From Rhodamnia argentea (taxonomy: Eukaryota > Streptophyta > Magnoliopsida > Myrtales > Myrtaceae): 64,000 bases of DNA. The stretch lies in contig NC_063153.1 of the NCBI RefSeq assembly GCF_020921035.1, positions 17,670,001-17,734,000 on the forward strand, in the 5' to 3' direction. Below, piece after piece: positions 38,101 to 49,784 of the stretch (its first letter is position 1; each line of letters opens with the position of its first letter). The position numbers and the translations under genes were made by a program. The notes beneath the pieces were generated by a model. The model made no database searches, was not told the origin of the DNA, and worked only from the letters and a program-made list of their open reading frames with translations.

Positions 38101-38502
38101 TTTATTGGTACTTGGCTTTATCAGTCATTAGTTGTATATGTTGCAAAAACAAAGCACAGATTCTATTCTATTTATCCTCATAATAGAAATCCAAGTATTT
38201 AACCTCAATAAGTTTAAAAAGGAATCAGTAAAGCCTCGCACAGATTTGACATCTTATAATCATCAGTAGGGTATAGTGCAAGCTAGAATTGTGTTAAGTC
38301 TTTACCATTTGAGACAAGATGTCTATGTTAAGCCCGATCTTAGTTTTGATGAACGCAGTGGGAGCCGCCGAAGTTAGAGTCAGTCGGAGCAGAGACAGTG
38401 GATATGCTATTCAAAGCACTGGAGGATGAGGACGATTGGAATCGTCTACAGCTCCCTGCACGGTCCTCCAACTTGCTTGTCCAAATGGGATCGAAGCTCT
38501 GA
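31815..38502 (+). CDS. CHY1: 3-hydroxyisobutyryl-CoA hydrolase, CHY1 type, peroxisomal
   Basis: Crotonase-fold thioesterase of valine breakdown that hydrolyses 3-hydroxyisobutyryl-CoA. Fourteen exons: 31815-31868, 31961-32041, 32128-32196, 32633-32696, 35920-35999, 36143-36226, 36348-36432, 36705-36790, 36927-37048, 37154-37214, 37288-37389, 37569-37670, 37926-37967 and 38359-38502, about 391 codons (family 380-420). KVILNRPSKLNSL, AFCAGGDV, the oxyanion loop NGVVMGGGAGISM and the catalytic Glu/Asp segment MPEASFGLFPDVGASHFL are intact, followed by SIREGRGQTIEQCLARDY and KDKKPKWEPPKLE. The last residues GSKL end in SKL, a strong peroxisomal targeting signal, as Arabidopsis CHY1 ends in AKL. 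Exon 1 is the least certain: it uses donor CCG|GTGCAT to join the only suitable ATG to exon 2. Intron 4 is 3.2 kb against 74-542 bp for the others and is full of repeats. Confidence 0.9.
32885..33290 (-). repeat. Dispersed GC-rich repeat copy inside CHY1 intron 4
   Basis: A GC-rich head (ccgaggctcggcgactcc, gtccagtggccggcgg) to about 33030 is followed by A-rich sequence and a tail containing ggatggactacattga and ggactaaattggcac. The same combination occurs at 63410-64000 and, in part, at 45985-46400, 47925-48000 and 39640-39960. It behaves as a dispersed repeat family of unknown class. No coding capacity seen. Confidence 0.6.
33290..34930. repeat. Decayed tandem array, period about 190-200 bp, in CHY1 intron 4
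   Basis: Recurrent words (gttggtaa, agagtttgtaaYcc-aaaattagttg, aattggagaaaagtttgtaagYca, gtaagaaagacagacaaaa) recur in the same order at roughly 33520, 33729, 33905, 34475 and 34667. Once the 361-bp insertion at 33990-34350 is removed, the spacing is near 190-200 bp. Upstream (33340-33400) the same words appear reverse-complemented (ttaccaactttt, tttaccaag), so the array may be one arm of a foldback structure. No protein coding potential. Alignment was by eye. Confidence 0.55.
33990..34350. mobile_element. Foldback MITE-like element with target-site duplication
   Basis: 361 bp whose two halves are imperfect reverse complements: the left end aggggcacttacacaaat pairs with the right end acatttgtcgttttccc. 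Inside, ttaatttgttcaa and aactttgg words repeat in inverted form. CTCTAAT occurs exactly at both flanks (33983-33989 and 34351-34357), a 7-bp probable target-site duplication, close to what hAT-type elements leave (8 bp). It has no transposase. A related, more decayed copy is at 62758-63010. It interrupts one unit of the surrounding tandem array, so it is younger than the array. Confidence 0.7.
35069..35101. repeat. (TA)n(TG)n compound microsatellite in CHY1 intron 4
   Basis: About seven TA units run directly into about nine to ten TG units. Confidence 0.9.
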
Positions 38503-40339
38503 GTGAACAAACATATATGCAGCGTTTAATTAAGATGAGTGTGGTTGGACCGCCATATAAGTTTCTATTTATTCATCTATCTATGTATGGGGCCACTTTA
38601 TTTAAACAACCAATGTGGACGTGGTGCACTATTTAGTAAGTTAACTGTAGTACTCCTTAAGTCCTAACATTTCTCTTTTACAAGTGCACAAAGACATGCT
38701 ATAGACAACAAGTAATAACAACTTGCTTAAGTTGTTAATCGTCAGCACATGTCAACTGTCAGCTATACCCTATAGTATTTGTGACTACTCACTAATAAAT
38801 TTGTATTCAATCGTAGCAAACTATACCTTCCCAGAAGTTGATTATTGTTCATGGACAAAAATTTTAGAAGGGGTTGGTGGTATAAGTTGCACGGACTTAG
38901 AAGCTCCATATATGTGAATCACTGCATATGATTGAACTATTGCTAGCGGGTGTCAAAAGATGGGTAAGATAACAAAAGTATGATAAAATAAAAGTAACTA
39001 TTGTCACCGATAATAAGTTTCAATTCATACAGGCATTTATAGATATTGTGAGGTGTTTGTAACTTCGGTATGTGGATTGGTACGTTTTCTGAACTACACC
39101 AATAATTTCCCAAAAGATTGGTAAGTTGACCGTTACGGTGGTAATTTAGATAATAGCTTACAACATGGTATGAAGCTCTCATTCCGCCATAGTAAATTTG
39201 TTTTCATGAGTAATACTTACGTCTTTCGAATTTTAAAGGCCTGATAATTATTGCTCTGATGAGCAACTCAGTATGTGAATAGAAATGTCATCGAACCTAT
39301 TGACAGTGACTTCTCGAGAAATTTAACAGTTACCGAATATGTAAACAAATAAGTTGAGAGTATGCTTCATTGGCATTGGTAATTAAATATAATGACTAAC
39401 GATATACAGTCTGCCAAAGTAAATCAATGTTTCATGCTTTTAAGGACGAATAATTGGTTGGTAGAGTCTTAGAAAAAGAGAGGAAGTCACTATCAAGGAA
39501 TCAGTTCAGAAGGTTAAGCAGTTGGGTTTTGTTTTAAAATCGGCACTTGACCATTTAAGGCTAATAATATTAGAGCCAACTTGTAAGCAAGTATCTACGT
39601 GGTATATAAAACCACCTAACAGCGCCATCGTGAGAGTTAATAATGTGCCAATTCTGTTCGAAACTTTTCAATTATATCAATTGGTTCCTAAACTTTTTGA
39701 CAACTTACTAATGCAGTCAATCCAGCCTAGAGTTGTAAAGAGAAAAAACAAAGAAAATAAAATAAAAAAGAAAATAAAAAATACTAAAAAAATATAAAAT
39801 GTATTTGTGTCAGCGATTCCTAGTCATAATTAGGCGAATGATCTATATTGGTAAATCGTTAAAAGATTTAGGACTCAATTGGTACAATTGAAATGTCTAG
39901 ATTCAATTGGCACAGGTGCAATACATTTATGACTTTTTTGATAATTTTTATTTCGCAATACTAGTGTAAAAGCATTTTGCGTTGATGATGCGCTTTATGT
40001 TAATCCTTATTCAATGTCCTATAAAATCTGAAAGAAATAGTTTTTAAACAATAGAGAAAAAATTTAATTTTCCAAAGAGATGATACAGTCAACCCTTTTC
40101 CTAGCCTCACGGTCCTTTGGTAATTATTCTTAAATCTTCATTGTTCAAGAATCAAATCTTACCAAGATATATATAAAAAAAAACCTAATTTTAAATAAAA
40201 TCCAGAAATACAAATTGATGTCATATAGATATCACTGCTCAATCTTTCATAACATAACACAACATATTGAAGCCCACATCAACTCCTTATTTATGAAGGA
40301 CACGCAAGGTCAAGGGCATGACGAGGTACTTTGGATTCA
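38503..40339. other. Intergenic, AT-rich, repeat remnants
   Basis: No gene. 38940-39180 is rich in ggtaagttg/ggtaattt words like those of the CHY1 intron array. 39640-39960 carries the edges (tatcaattggttcctaaac, ggactcaattggtacaattg) of the dispersed repeat family, around an A-rich centre. Confidence 0.5.
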
Positions 40340-41247
40340 TTAAGCCCGAGCAAACAAGCCAAAGGCGGGATTGATGGCGGTGAAGCCTCCATCCACCGCC
40401 AGATTGTGGCCACTTATGTACTTTGATTCATCGCTCCCCAAAAACAGTGCAGCCTCCGCTACATCTTCTTTCTCAAGACGCGCCCCATCCAAGTTAGAAT
40501 ACACTCCCACTCCTCCGTTTTGGACGACATTGAAGAACTCCATCGTTAATGGCGATAGAATGAAATAAGGCGAGAGGCAGTTCACGCGAATTCCATATCG
40601 CCCGAGCTCCGCTGCCACGTTCCTTGTGAGCCCCACGACGGCGTGCTTCGAGCTGGTGTATGCATGGGTTGCCACCCCGCCCACGCTCGAACTAACGCTT
40701 CCAACGTTGATGATGCTTCCGCTTCGCGACTGGATCATGGCTCTAGCCGCATGCTTTGTCCCTAAGAAAACACCCGTCAGGTTTACGCTAACCACTCTCT
40801 CGAAGTCGGCCTTGTGGTTGTCCAATATGTTGGCTTTGACAGGGTCCGCGGTTGCGGCATTGTTCACCATTATGTCCAGCTTTCCATGCTTGTCAACTGC
40901 AGCAGCGATGGCATCTTCAACGTCGGATTCGCTTGAGACATCGCAATGCACGAAGGATGCAGTCTCCGGCCCCAGATCATTGCACACCGACTTGCCCAAG
41001 TCATCGCGGACATCGGCTATGATGACTCTAGCCCCATGTTTGGAGAAGAGCCTTGCGGTAGATTCTCCTATTCCACCCGCACCACCAGTGATCACTGCTA
41101 CCTTTCCCTCTAGTCTGCAAAACCTTATGCTCTTAAGCCCCCAGTTATCTAGTTTGACATGAACAGAAGAAACTTAAAACGAAGAGCTATTATTACTCGC
41201 TTTGATTACCTTCGTGCTGCCTGGGAGAGGAGGGCTCTGGTTGCCAT
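40340..41247 (-). CDS. Short-chain dehydrogenase/reductase, secoisolariciresinol dehydrogenase-like
   Basis: NAD(P)-dependent classical SDR of the plant SDR110C group, which includes secoisolariciresinol dehydrogenase and related terpenoid and phenolic dehydrogenases. The true substrate cannot be read from sequence. Two exons, 41247-41210 and 41114-40340, join in phase 2 to give 270 residues, the family size. The start MATRALLSQAARRLEGKVAV is short and resembles relatives. Visible motifs: cofactor loop TGGAGGIG, Asp in IIADV favouring NAD, catalytic YTSSK with the upstream Ser in NVGSVSSSVGG, and the C-terminal GHNLAVDGGFTAINPAFG. The normally conserved NNAG reads NNAA, a mild change that may not abolish activity. 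A TATA box lies about 95 bp upstream. The gene sits between CHY1 and a decayed copy of a CHY1 exon, so this stretch has been rearranged. Confidence 0.92.
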
Positions 41248-41340
41248 GGTTTAAAGATGGTTTCGAAGAAGAAGGCTCTTAGCTATTAGCAATTGGGTTT
41301 TTTGTGTGATTATTGACAACAGTCGCACCCAAACCTTCTC

Positions 41341-41348
41341 ATTATATA
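41341..41348 (-). promoter_or_regulatory. TATA box of the SDR gene
   Basis: Minus-strand TATATAAT about 95 bp upstream of the ATG at 41247. Confidence 0.65.
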
Positions 41349-42339
41349 GACGTTAGTGCTACCACTAGCTAGTGTGAACATCATCCAAAACAACCCGTTT
41401 CTGCAGCGAATTCCGTCACCGATTCCCCTTAGAGCTCATACAAACCCTCATGCTTTGTCCCTATCATTATAAACGGGGCACCTCAAACGACCTTTCGAAG
41501 TCCACCTTTTAAAGTGTACCAACACCTAGCTAAATCCAAGGCATATCGTCATGACATTGTCAAACATTTTGATCATGACTTTGTCGACACCCACAACATC
41601 GCAATCAACATTATTTTCCCAACTGCTCTTTACAATTATCATAGTTAGCCGGTTCATATTCGGTGTTGCGTAAATAAGACATCGAGAATGGAATAGTCGT
41701 ACAATAGGTTTACGATATTGAAAAAAAGTTTAAAACTAAATTGATCCAAATTGAAAAGTTTAAAATTGAATTGACATAAATACGATAGGATTTCCAATTT
41801 TATAGACAATTATTCGAATGACAGGATGGGTGCCTACCAAAGTCTGGATATTGAGATGGTGGGTTACTTGAGCTCAGTTACACATATTAATCAATGGTCA
41901 ATTAATTCATCAATGCTGGCTTTTGGCCTGCCGAATGAACATTGAACCCGACTCTTGAAGGCAAAGGACAATAGTGGTTCGGAAAACCTTTGAAATTGTG
42001 GGCAATAAAGCAGATGGCTTTCCTTTGTGGTTGCCCGAGCACGTGAATTAGTTAGATGGAGGACAAAACGTTTCTCACAATCTACCCTTCCATCCGAGTA
42101 AAAGACAAAACGAATCGACCAGTGAGGCCACTTTTGGGTGCAATTTTGGCCCCTACTTTCAAAATGGAAAAGGGTACATACACGTTATGCTCATCTGGAC
42201 AATTTCGATCCAAACGATTCAAACGTGTGCCACGAGATAGCATTACTTCTGGCCCATGGAATCATTTTAGCCTTCATTAAGTTTGTCATCCATAAATGTT
42301 GGAGGGCATGTTAGTGTTACCTTCTCTTTTTATTATATG
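41349..42339. other. Intergenic upstream of the SDR gene
   Basis: No gene recognised. 41700-41800 carries gtttaaaactaaattga-type words of the dispersed repeat family. Confidence 0.5.
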
Positions 42340-42460
42340 CTGGTGTGAACTATCCTTTCTCGTTCTTTTTCTTTTTAGCATGGCTGAGATAATTACAAGG
42401 TGCAGAAAAAGGAGTTGCTAGATAACTTGGCAGAGAAATGGATCAACTCGCGGCTACTCT
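42340..42460 (+). pseudogene. Relic of CHY1 exon 11 with its upstream intron
   Basis: 42376-42456 closely repeats 37256-37330: both contain the intron end around ggctgagata, a gtgcag acceptor, and aaaaggagttgctagataac followed by agagaaatggatc. The intron part upstream (tggtgtgaa, polypyrimidine tract) also matches loosely. Neither the preceding nor the following CHY1 exons are recognisable nearby, so this is an isolated partial duplicate, about 4 kb beyond the end of the intact gene and past the SDR gene. Not expected to be functional. Confidence 0.8.
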
Positions 42461-44894
42461 ACTCAAAAGACAAGTACATGCTGTTCCAAGGGATATTCGG
42501 AATATGATTGACGAGGCTAATAATTGCTCATGGATAGTTCACAAGCCTCTCAATGTTATTAGGATGCATGTATGAGTTGTAGTGTATCACATCGAGGAAT
42601 TGGTATGGTGTTGAGTTGTTAATATTTCTTAGCCGGCCCATAACTCATTAGCTTAAGCTTTTAAGTGAAATTTGTAGGGAAATTTAGCGAATAGAATGAA
42701 CAACGGAACTAGACTCTAATATGTGATAGCACACTCTCTTTAAGGAATTATTTGGCCAATAACATTGCTAATGGTTACCAGCAAAGATCCTCTAGAATAC
42801 AACAGAATCTCAAGCGAGAATATTAGATAACAATTCTAATATTTCTCTAAGAACTCTCTAGGAAATAATAAAAAAGGAAGGATGTATCTCTCTTGTTTAG
42901 AAAGAACGAAAATTGAAAGTGAAAATGTTCTGAAATTGAACACAACATTTGAATATATAATGAGAAAAAAAAACACACTTTTTCGTGTCCGAAAAGTAGT
43001 TAGTTCTCATACAACTCTTTGTATCTAATAATGGATAATTCAAACATGCCTCTTCATGTTCGAAACTGTACATTCAATCACACCTTTTCATGTATGAACC
43101 TATAGTTATTTCCGAACATACACAAACACTCCAAAGGTTACAAAAATGTTAGTTTTGTAGTTATGTCCAAACAAACATAAATCTTCCAAAAGATGTAAGA
43201 GTGTCCTATATCCGTGAACAATCACATGATTCTAATGAGTTACGAAATTTTTTTATATAATAATAATTTCAAAATAAAAAAAAAAATAATAAATAATAAT
43301 TATTGAATAATGCTAATTCCGGACCGTGACCGTGCAAGCGTATAAAGCACTAAGTGCACGTAATAATCGCGCAATCATACGCATGCTTGCACGCGAATAT
43401 AGTAAGGTCTAGTCCACTTACATGTTTCTATTTGGGATTGAAAAGGCAACTTTTTATTTGTTCTGCAAACAAACTTCAACATTCCCTCCCTTTGTTTATA
43501 AAATAAAATCACAAAAATAAAATTCCTCAAAAAACGTAGCTAACATTTTTATGAGATTAACATACCTACATAAATAATTCTTTCGAGTTAAACCTTTATT
43601 TAATGCAAGTATCTCAAAACTCTATCAAAGTTACAAGTAGTGTAGCTTTAAACTTGTTACTCTAAGTAATAGAATTGAACATACTGCGCATATACTAACC
43701 ACTTATTTCAGCGAGAAGTTCATAATTACTCAACACTATTATGGTCTTATGTTTGTTCATGTTTCATGAGCTACCTAGAAAGTAATACAAACTTTCATAA
43801 GAAGCGACACCACTTCCGAGCCCATATAAGTGAAGTATTATCATGTGTTTCTGTTATTAACAAACACGTTACTAAATCGTATTATACTTCATTAAGAGTA
43901 TAATATGATTTTATTCTAGCAACTGTTGATGGCCGAATCCGCCTACCATTTTCTTCCTATGCAAGTAAAGTAATTAATAAGTTTTTCGGACCTAAGTGAG
44001 TCCTAAAACTGCTTTCCCGACAATGAAGACAAGGAGAAGACACTTAGGACTCTCTCCGGGTTGAGTTAGGCAGAGCCACTCTAAATTGTAAGGGCCCTCT
44101 CGGTTGTAAAAAACTAAAGAGGGTATTGGTAGCTCCCGTGCCAAGAAAAATATAGCAGTTGTCCTATTGGACGTAAGATCTTGGGCCCGAGCAAGTCCTT
44201 AAACTACTTCGTTTGAACTTTGAGACGTAAAAATTTAAGGGGTATTCCCTAGAATGAAGGGAAGAAAAATATTTTCTCTCAACTTAGAATGTGGCATTGG
44301 AGAAGGTAGACTCCATGTCATTTTTCGGAATGGCTACCGTCGGGTAAATTCATAAATAGTGACCCGCGTCTTAAGTGAGTCATTGGAGCTTCGATTCTCA
44401 CGTTATGGGCATGTGTTTCGGATAGTGATTATAACCGACTTGCTAGCAATGTACCCTTGATTATAAGCATTGCGCCTGCCCTTTTCTTCCTATGCAAGTA
44501 TTTTATTTATTTAATCCAAGTAATTAATAGTTTTTCGTGTTAGAGGTTGCTGAGTAATCGACATAGGTCGAATTTTCTTCTTATGAAGAAATAATGACTT
44601 GGGGCCATCTTAAAATCAACATGAATGGGAGAGGCAAAATTTCTTAAAGCTTATAATCCATGGGCCCCCAAGCTTTGGCGGCCCAGCTACCTTATGAATT
44701 AGAAGGGTATTGGCGACACCATGGGATTCAAGATGAGAATGGCGTGGCCGGCCAATTTGTTCTTAGCTTTTAATTTCTTTTCTCTAACATAAAATCTCCA
44801 AATTACAAACTTTTAATCTTGGGGCAATCTTAGCCTATACTTTCCCTTTTGAGTTGGTCTGTTTTGTCGGATTAATTGCCCAAGACCTTTGATC
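42461..44894. other. Intergenic, no gene recognised
   Basis: AT-rich with no long frames. A 20-bp word (ttttcttcctatgcaagta) occurs at about 43952 and again at about 44482 with similar following sequence (aagtaattaata, gtttttcg), suggesting an old local duplication of about 40 bp or two repeat ends. Confidence 0.45.
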
Positions 44895-44896
44895 TC

Positions 44897-45247
44897 TATT
44901 GGGGACCAATGAAAAAAATGAGATCACCTCTTATGGACTCGTTGATAATGATTTTAATCTAGTTCATGGCCTATTAGAAACAGAAGGCACTCTAATGGGA
45001 TCCTCGTGGACAGAAAAAGATTACAATCAGTTTGATAATAATTTAGTAATATTGCTTCTTCGACCTAAACCAAGGCATTCTTTTCTTTAGTTATGATACA
45101 AAATAGATGTTGTTCTATCATTGATTAGAGATTTATCCAAGTAAAAATACAAATTGAAGTTTGAAGAAGGGGAAGGAGAAGGAGTCCTTGACCTGCAATA
45201 GATAGTGGAGGACTTATGATCACATAGTTCGGGCTCCTAGAACTTGG
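44897..45247 (+). pseudogene. ycf2: Nuclear insert of plastid DNA: fragment of ycf2
   Basis: Conceptual reading gives [20 protein letters not shown], then [18 protein letters not shown] and LLLRPKPRH, which I recognise as the ycf2 stretch that in plastids reads [20 protein letters not shown] and so on. After the stop near 45090 the DNA still follows ycf2: atgatacaaaatag, tctatcattgattagagat, gaagaaggggaaggagaaggagtccttgac, cacatagttYgggctcctag. ycf2 is an essential plastid import-motor gene, but this nuclear piece is about 350 bp, diverged at many sites and has stops, so it is an old, non-functional NUPT. Transfer by way of mitochondrial DNA is possible. No other plastid gene was seen next to it. 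Confidence 0.85.
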
Positions 45248-45984
45248 ACCATGTAGCAATATTCTACCCATACCTTTAAATATGTCACAAGAGGGCATTA
45301 CATCTGCCCAGTACGATAATGTTAGCCTTCAACGAGTTTGTTCGGCATCAATGTTGTCAACTTGCCAACTCGTTGATTTTAACCTTTCAAAAGGGCGACA
45401 TTATGTAGATTGGATCTGTAGGAGTATAGAAACCCAAGAGATGCATTGACTCGGGGAGAGGCTAGGACCCCCATGGCCGCCCATGCATTGGTTCCAGAAT
45501 TGAGAAGTTCATTATCTTCCCGTGGTTTTAATCATTGAAATGAAGGTGGGGGCTTCACTGAGTGTATATTAACGAATTCGGACTTGAATTCCTTCTAAGC
45601 GACTTCTCCAAGGATATGAGTCCCTCTTTCTCTTGCGCTTCCCAATTATATTTAAAGAGAGAGCTTATCATCGTCAACAACTAAACAGTAGATTAACTTT
45701 TATTTTTCAATGAAATTCATGTAGTTTGTTTAGCATATGTGGAATGAGACTGCACGAGTAACCAAGGCCTCATTTGTTAGGTTATTCGTTATTGGCAACA
45801 TGTTACATCAACTATTAATTTTACACATTTCAATTTTAGTAATACAAGTTAGATGTTTTTTTATTTTATTTTATATCGTTCTAATTCTATTAGATCTCTT
45901 TGGAATGACAGCTAGAAGATGTAATTTAAGCATCCCATTTTCAGTTTCAAGCTCAATATATATATAGAAAGTTCCATCAAAGTT
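45248..45984. other. Intergenic, no gene recognised
   Basis: AT-rich sequence with short frames only. Confidence 0.5.
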
Positions 45985-46400
45985 TATGTCAATCCACTTA
46001 ATATGAAAGCCAATTGTATGTTTATGAAAAATTATGAAAAAAATCTTAAATCTATTTTAATTGTGCCAATTCAGTCTAAATATTTTTTTTTTGTATCAAT
46101 TGAGTTATAAACTTTTTACATTTGTAGCAACTGGCGTGGACATCGACACCAAAGTTGATATGGACAATTTTAATAATTTTTAATATTTTTGCGATTTTTT
46201 GTTTCTTTGTTTCTTTCTTTTTTTTTTTTTTTACTTCCTTCTTCCTCCAACCGATCACTATCGATAACCGACTAGAGGAAGAAGAAAGGAAAAAAAAAGG
46301 AAAAAAAAATAGTAAACTAGAGATTGTCTTTTCTCCGACCCCCCGCAAAAAAAAAAAAAAAAAACAAGAGATTGTCTTTTCGTAAAGATAGACATAGAAT
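45985..46400 (+). repeat. Dispersed repeat copy
   Basis: ttgtgccaattcagtct and tatcaattgagttataaac edges are followed by ggcgtggacatcgacaccaaag, a poly-T/C tract, cttcctccaaccgatc and a gaggaagaagaaagga tract. The reverse complement of 63780-64000 shows the same order. Homopolymer runs dominate; no coding content. Confidence 0.6.
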
Positions 46401-48599
46401 GTGTGTGTTTTTCCTTTCTAGTTTTGAAGGGAATAAATTCCTAAATGCGTTGGGCCGATGTGTGGAATTGCGCCTTAAGATCGACCGTGCAGACAAACTA
46501 GGAGCAGGAGGCGTGCCACAGCTGGCCCGAACTACCCAACCCCTAGAAAAAGTAATTACTTAACATGATAGTCTCTTAGATTTTACCTTTATGTTGATTT
46601 TCTCTTGGGAGTATTTGTGGTGGGGGAAGAAATAACGTTGCTTGTATTGACTTTTTGTATACGCTCTTGTACGTACAAGTACGACCATCTACTGCTAGAT
46701 CGCGTATGACAATCTATAACAAGTCAATGTCGAGGATTCAAACGGTCTTATTGCTCATATATTCGTGACATGCAAGATCACGTTATATGAATCGAATTCG
46801 ATTTTTTTGTTACGATAATTATTCTAGTGTTGGACGAGGAACTTTTGTATTCAAACAAACGATTAAGACATCATCTCTTTCGGGGCATCGATAGAGACAA
46901 TCGATTGCTGAAACTTTTACATTTAATATTAGTGAAAGTTTATGCACTTCCGAGTTCGAAATTGTGTTCCAAACTATCGAGAAAATATCTGCATTGATCA
47001 TAGTTATTTTGGGGAAGAAAAATTGGAGAAATACCTCCTTTTTCTTAAGGGTAAGATAGTTTTTGCCACCGAGAAAATGAAGCTCTAAAGTGGTGAAGTG
47101 ATGTAAATTGGACACGAGCAGTCCTTTCGGACCCTACAAAACCGCAATAGACGGAACAAAGAACAAAGTCTAATCTTGGTAGGTAGCCCACCATCCTTTG
47201 AGTTTGATGGAACCAATTGGAGATGGGCCTAAAAAGATGGCTATTGGGCTTTAGAATAGAATCCTTTCGGAATTGCAATTTTTGCAAAGCAAGGAGCAAG
47301 ATACGAGGGAGGGGACAATCAAGCAAGTTGACAAAATATTCCTGCCTTGAGCTCCACGAAAATAGGGATTAAAAGATGGGCCCAGTCATCATCCATTTAA
47401 TAGCCGGAATAAGTAGGTTTTTCCCACAAGTAAAATCCCCAACCATCCCTTTCCAACACAGCTCACTGAAATGGAAGGGGGGGTTACTAGTACCACACTT
47501 CTCCTTCCCCATTTTCGAAATGTACTAGCCCCGTCGACTCGGCTCCATCGACGTGATAGGAAATTGGAAAATCTTTTTATGTGAGACAGCAGATATATGT
47601 TCTCTACGGTACGCGCACTTGTCGCTCCATAAAAAAACAGGACGCCCCCTTTCTTGGTAATTGGTGATCGGACAAGAGGAGGAATAGCCGATGTAGCTGT
47701 CTGTCGGTTCTTACATCCGCCGTAAAAATATTAAAAATATTTCAAATGAGAGATTGAAGTATCTAGATTTTTTTTTGTTTTTCAAATAAGGGCATGGATT
47801 GGGTTTTATTGCAAATAATGACCTAGAGTGCCATCATTATTTCAAAAAAGATCTGACTAAATGGCATTCTCGTAATTTGATTTTTTGATTTTCTTTTTCT
47901 TTTTCTTTTGTCCCTCTTCCCTCCTCGGGCCATTGCCAGGCCATCGGTGGAGATCGCCCTCCCTAGAGTAGGGCGAGGGTCACCATTGACGATTCTGAAT
48001 GCCTTTCGTTCGTGTCATTTTTCGAAATAATTAAGAAATTTTAAGTCTTTATTTGAAATAAAATTCACTTCAAATCCTTATTTGAAAAAAAAAAAATGAG
48101 GGACACTTCATGCGCTTATTTGGGATTTCCTTTTTTTCTTTTGACAAAGGAAATATATGGATTCCAATTGTAATGCAACTAAATCGGCCGGGTGGGGTCC
48201 CGAACGTCGTCGCACTTTGCGGCCAAGATGGGGAGAAACGCATGGACGGTGTTCGCTCGCGAGGCCCTCCAACAGTCCGCGGATCGGACGGACGACATCA
48301 AATTCAGCGAATCCACGCGACCCATCGGGTGCGGTTTTGTTAGCGTGACAGCGGGTAGGAGCATCAGGAATAACTAACTTTGGACCGCGGGTGGCCACGT
48401 AGGCACCGAGTCGGGTTCACATCACACAGAGTTCCCAACCTCTGATGTTATCGTAAGCTTTGCGAAGCAGAGGAAGGAAGACGAAGACGACGACGCAAGG
48501 GAAAATCCAACCCCCTCCTCCCAAAACCGGCAACTGAGTCAACTCGCTCGTCCTTTTTCCACTGAGGCAGGTCACCCCACGCGGGGAAATTTCGTCATC
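46401..48599. other. Intergenic upstream of the ABC1K/beta-lactamase gene
   Basis: No gene recognised. A GC-rich stretch at 47925-48000 (gggccattgccaggccatcgg, gtagggcgagggtcacc) resembles the GC-rich heads at 32885 and 63480. Several overlapping open frames at 48100-48400 on both strands reflect GC content and show no homology. Confidence 0.5.
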
Positions 48600-49784
48600 C
48601 ACGACCGCCGCCCATAAGGCGATCGCTGCGAGGACTTTCGTTTCTCCAAGGTGGAGTATTCATCGCGTTGAATTCCTCGTCACCGCCGTTCCGTTCGCCA
48701 TTTCGTCGCTCTAGGTATGGTTCCTGCCATCTATCGCGCGACTCTTCGCCTAACGTCCTTCATTCACGATTTCCTCGCTGCTGTTGCATCGTTTTCCCTG
48801 CATCCCCTGGTCAGAGCGCGTAGCTCTTGCTTCCTGTTCCTGTTCGTCTTTCTTGCGTGTTATCAATAAATCCGTTTGCTGTTTCTGCTGTACGATCGCG
48901 TAATTTTACTGTTCACGGGGAAGAATACCGAGCATAGGGTTTCTGTTCATGATTCGATGAAGAATTTCATGCCAGAAAAGATTTGGGAAGGTTTGATTCA
49001 GAGAAGACGGATGAGATCGTGTCAGAAAGAGCTTGTACTGTTAGTGAGGAATTGGAATGCATTTTCAGCTACTGCTGCTTTCAATTGCCGGATAAGTGTG
49101 TGTTTAGGCCATTAATTATGTTGTTTACCAAGCGTAGAGAATCCATTCGGATGGAAAGAGTACAACTGAGTCATAAAGGTCGGCTATAGGTATAGCAAAT
49201 TCACTTATATATGGGTATAATAATGATGCATCTGAAAGAGATTTCTGGGGCTAAGTCTGGGATAGGTGAAATTCACCTTTTTTTTTTCTTTTTTTCAATG
49301 TAATTGCAGTGATCCTCATCCGAGGTAATATTATCTCACTGTTGTAATTACAACTATCGCTTTTGAGGAGTCATTCATTGTTGCATGGGGCTTAGATTGT
49401 ACTACAGTTTCCAACCCTTCATTAAAAGACTATTCCGAGAACGTGGTTGAATATTTTGTTAGAGACTGGTGAACAGTTAGAGATCAAATTTCAGGAGAAC
49501 CAACTTCTGTCCACTGAGTTTATTGTCTGTATCCAAACATACACACACTTCCCTGTTTAAATGATATTTCAGGAGAGTTGCGTCATTTATGTATGACCTA
49601 GAGAGATGCTTTGGGCCCCCGTGGAATTCGGCAATCCTTATTGTAATGCTCATGTCTTTTTTCTATGTGTGAAATTAACTGAGTACCCCAGTTTCCTTTC
49701 TCCAATTTGTAGGAGGTCTAGATTCTGGCTTCCAAGCTTCCCTACTCCATTGATATTTCCTTAGCCTTCTTCTAGCTGCCACTC
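48600..49784 (+). promoter_or_regulatory. Probable 5' leader with a leader intron of the ABC1K/beta-lactamase gene
   Basis: A GC-rich, CG-containing leader ends in CTCTAG|GTATGG at 48715. A pyrimidine-rich acceptor (ccttcttctag) ends at 49775, ten bases before the ATG. The two would define a 1.06-kb intron in the 5' UTR, a common arrangement that can raise expression. Inference from splice signals only. Confidence 0.45.
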
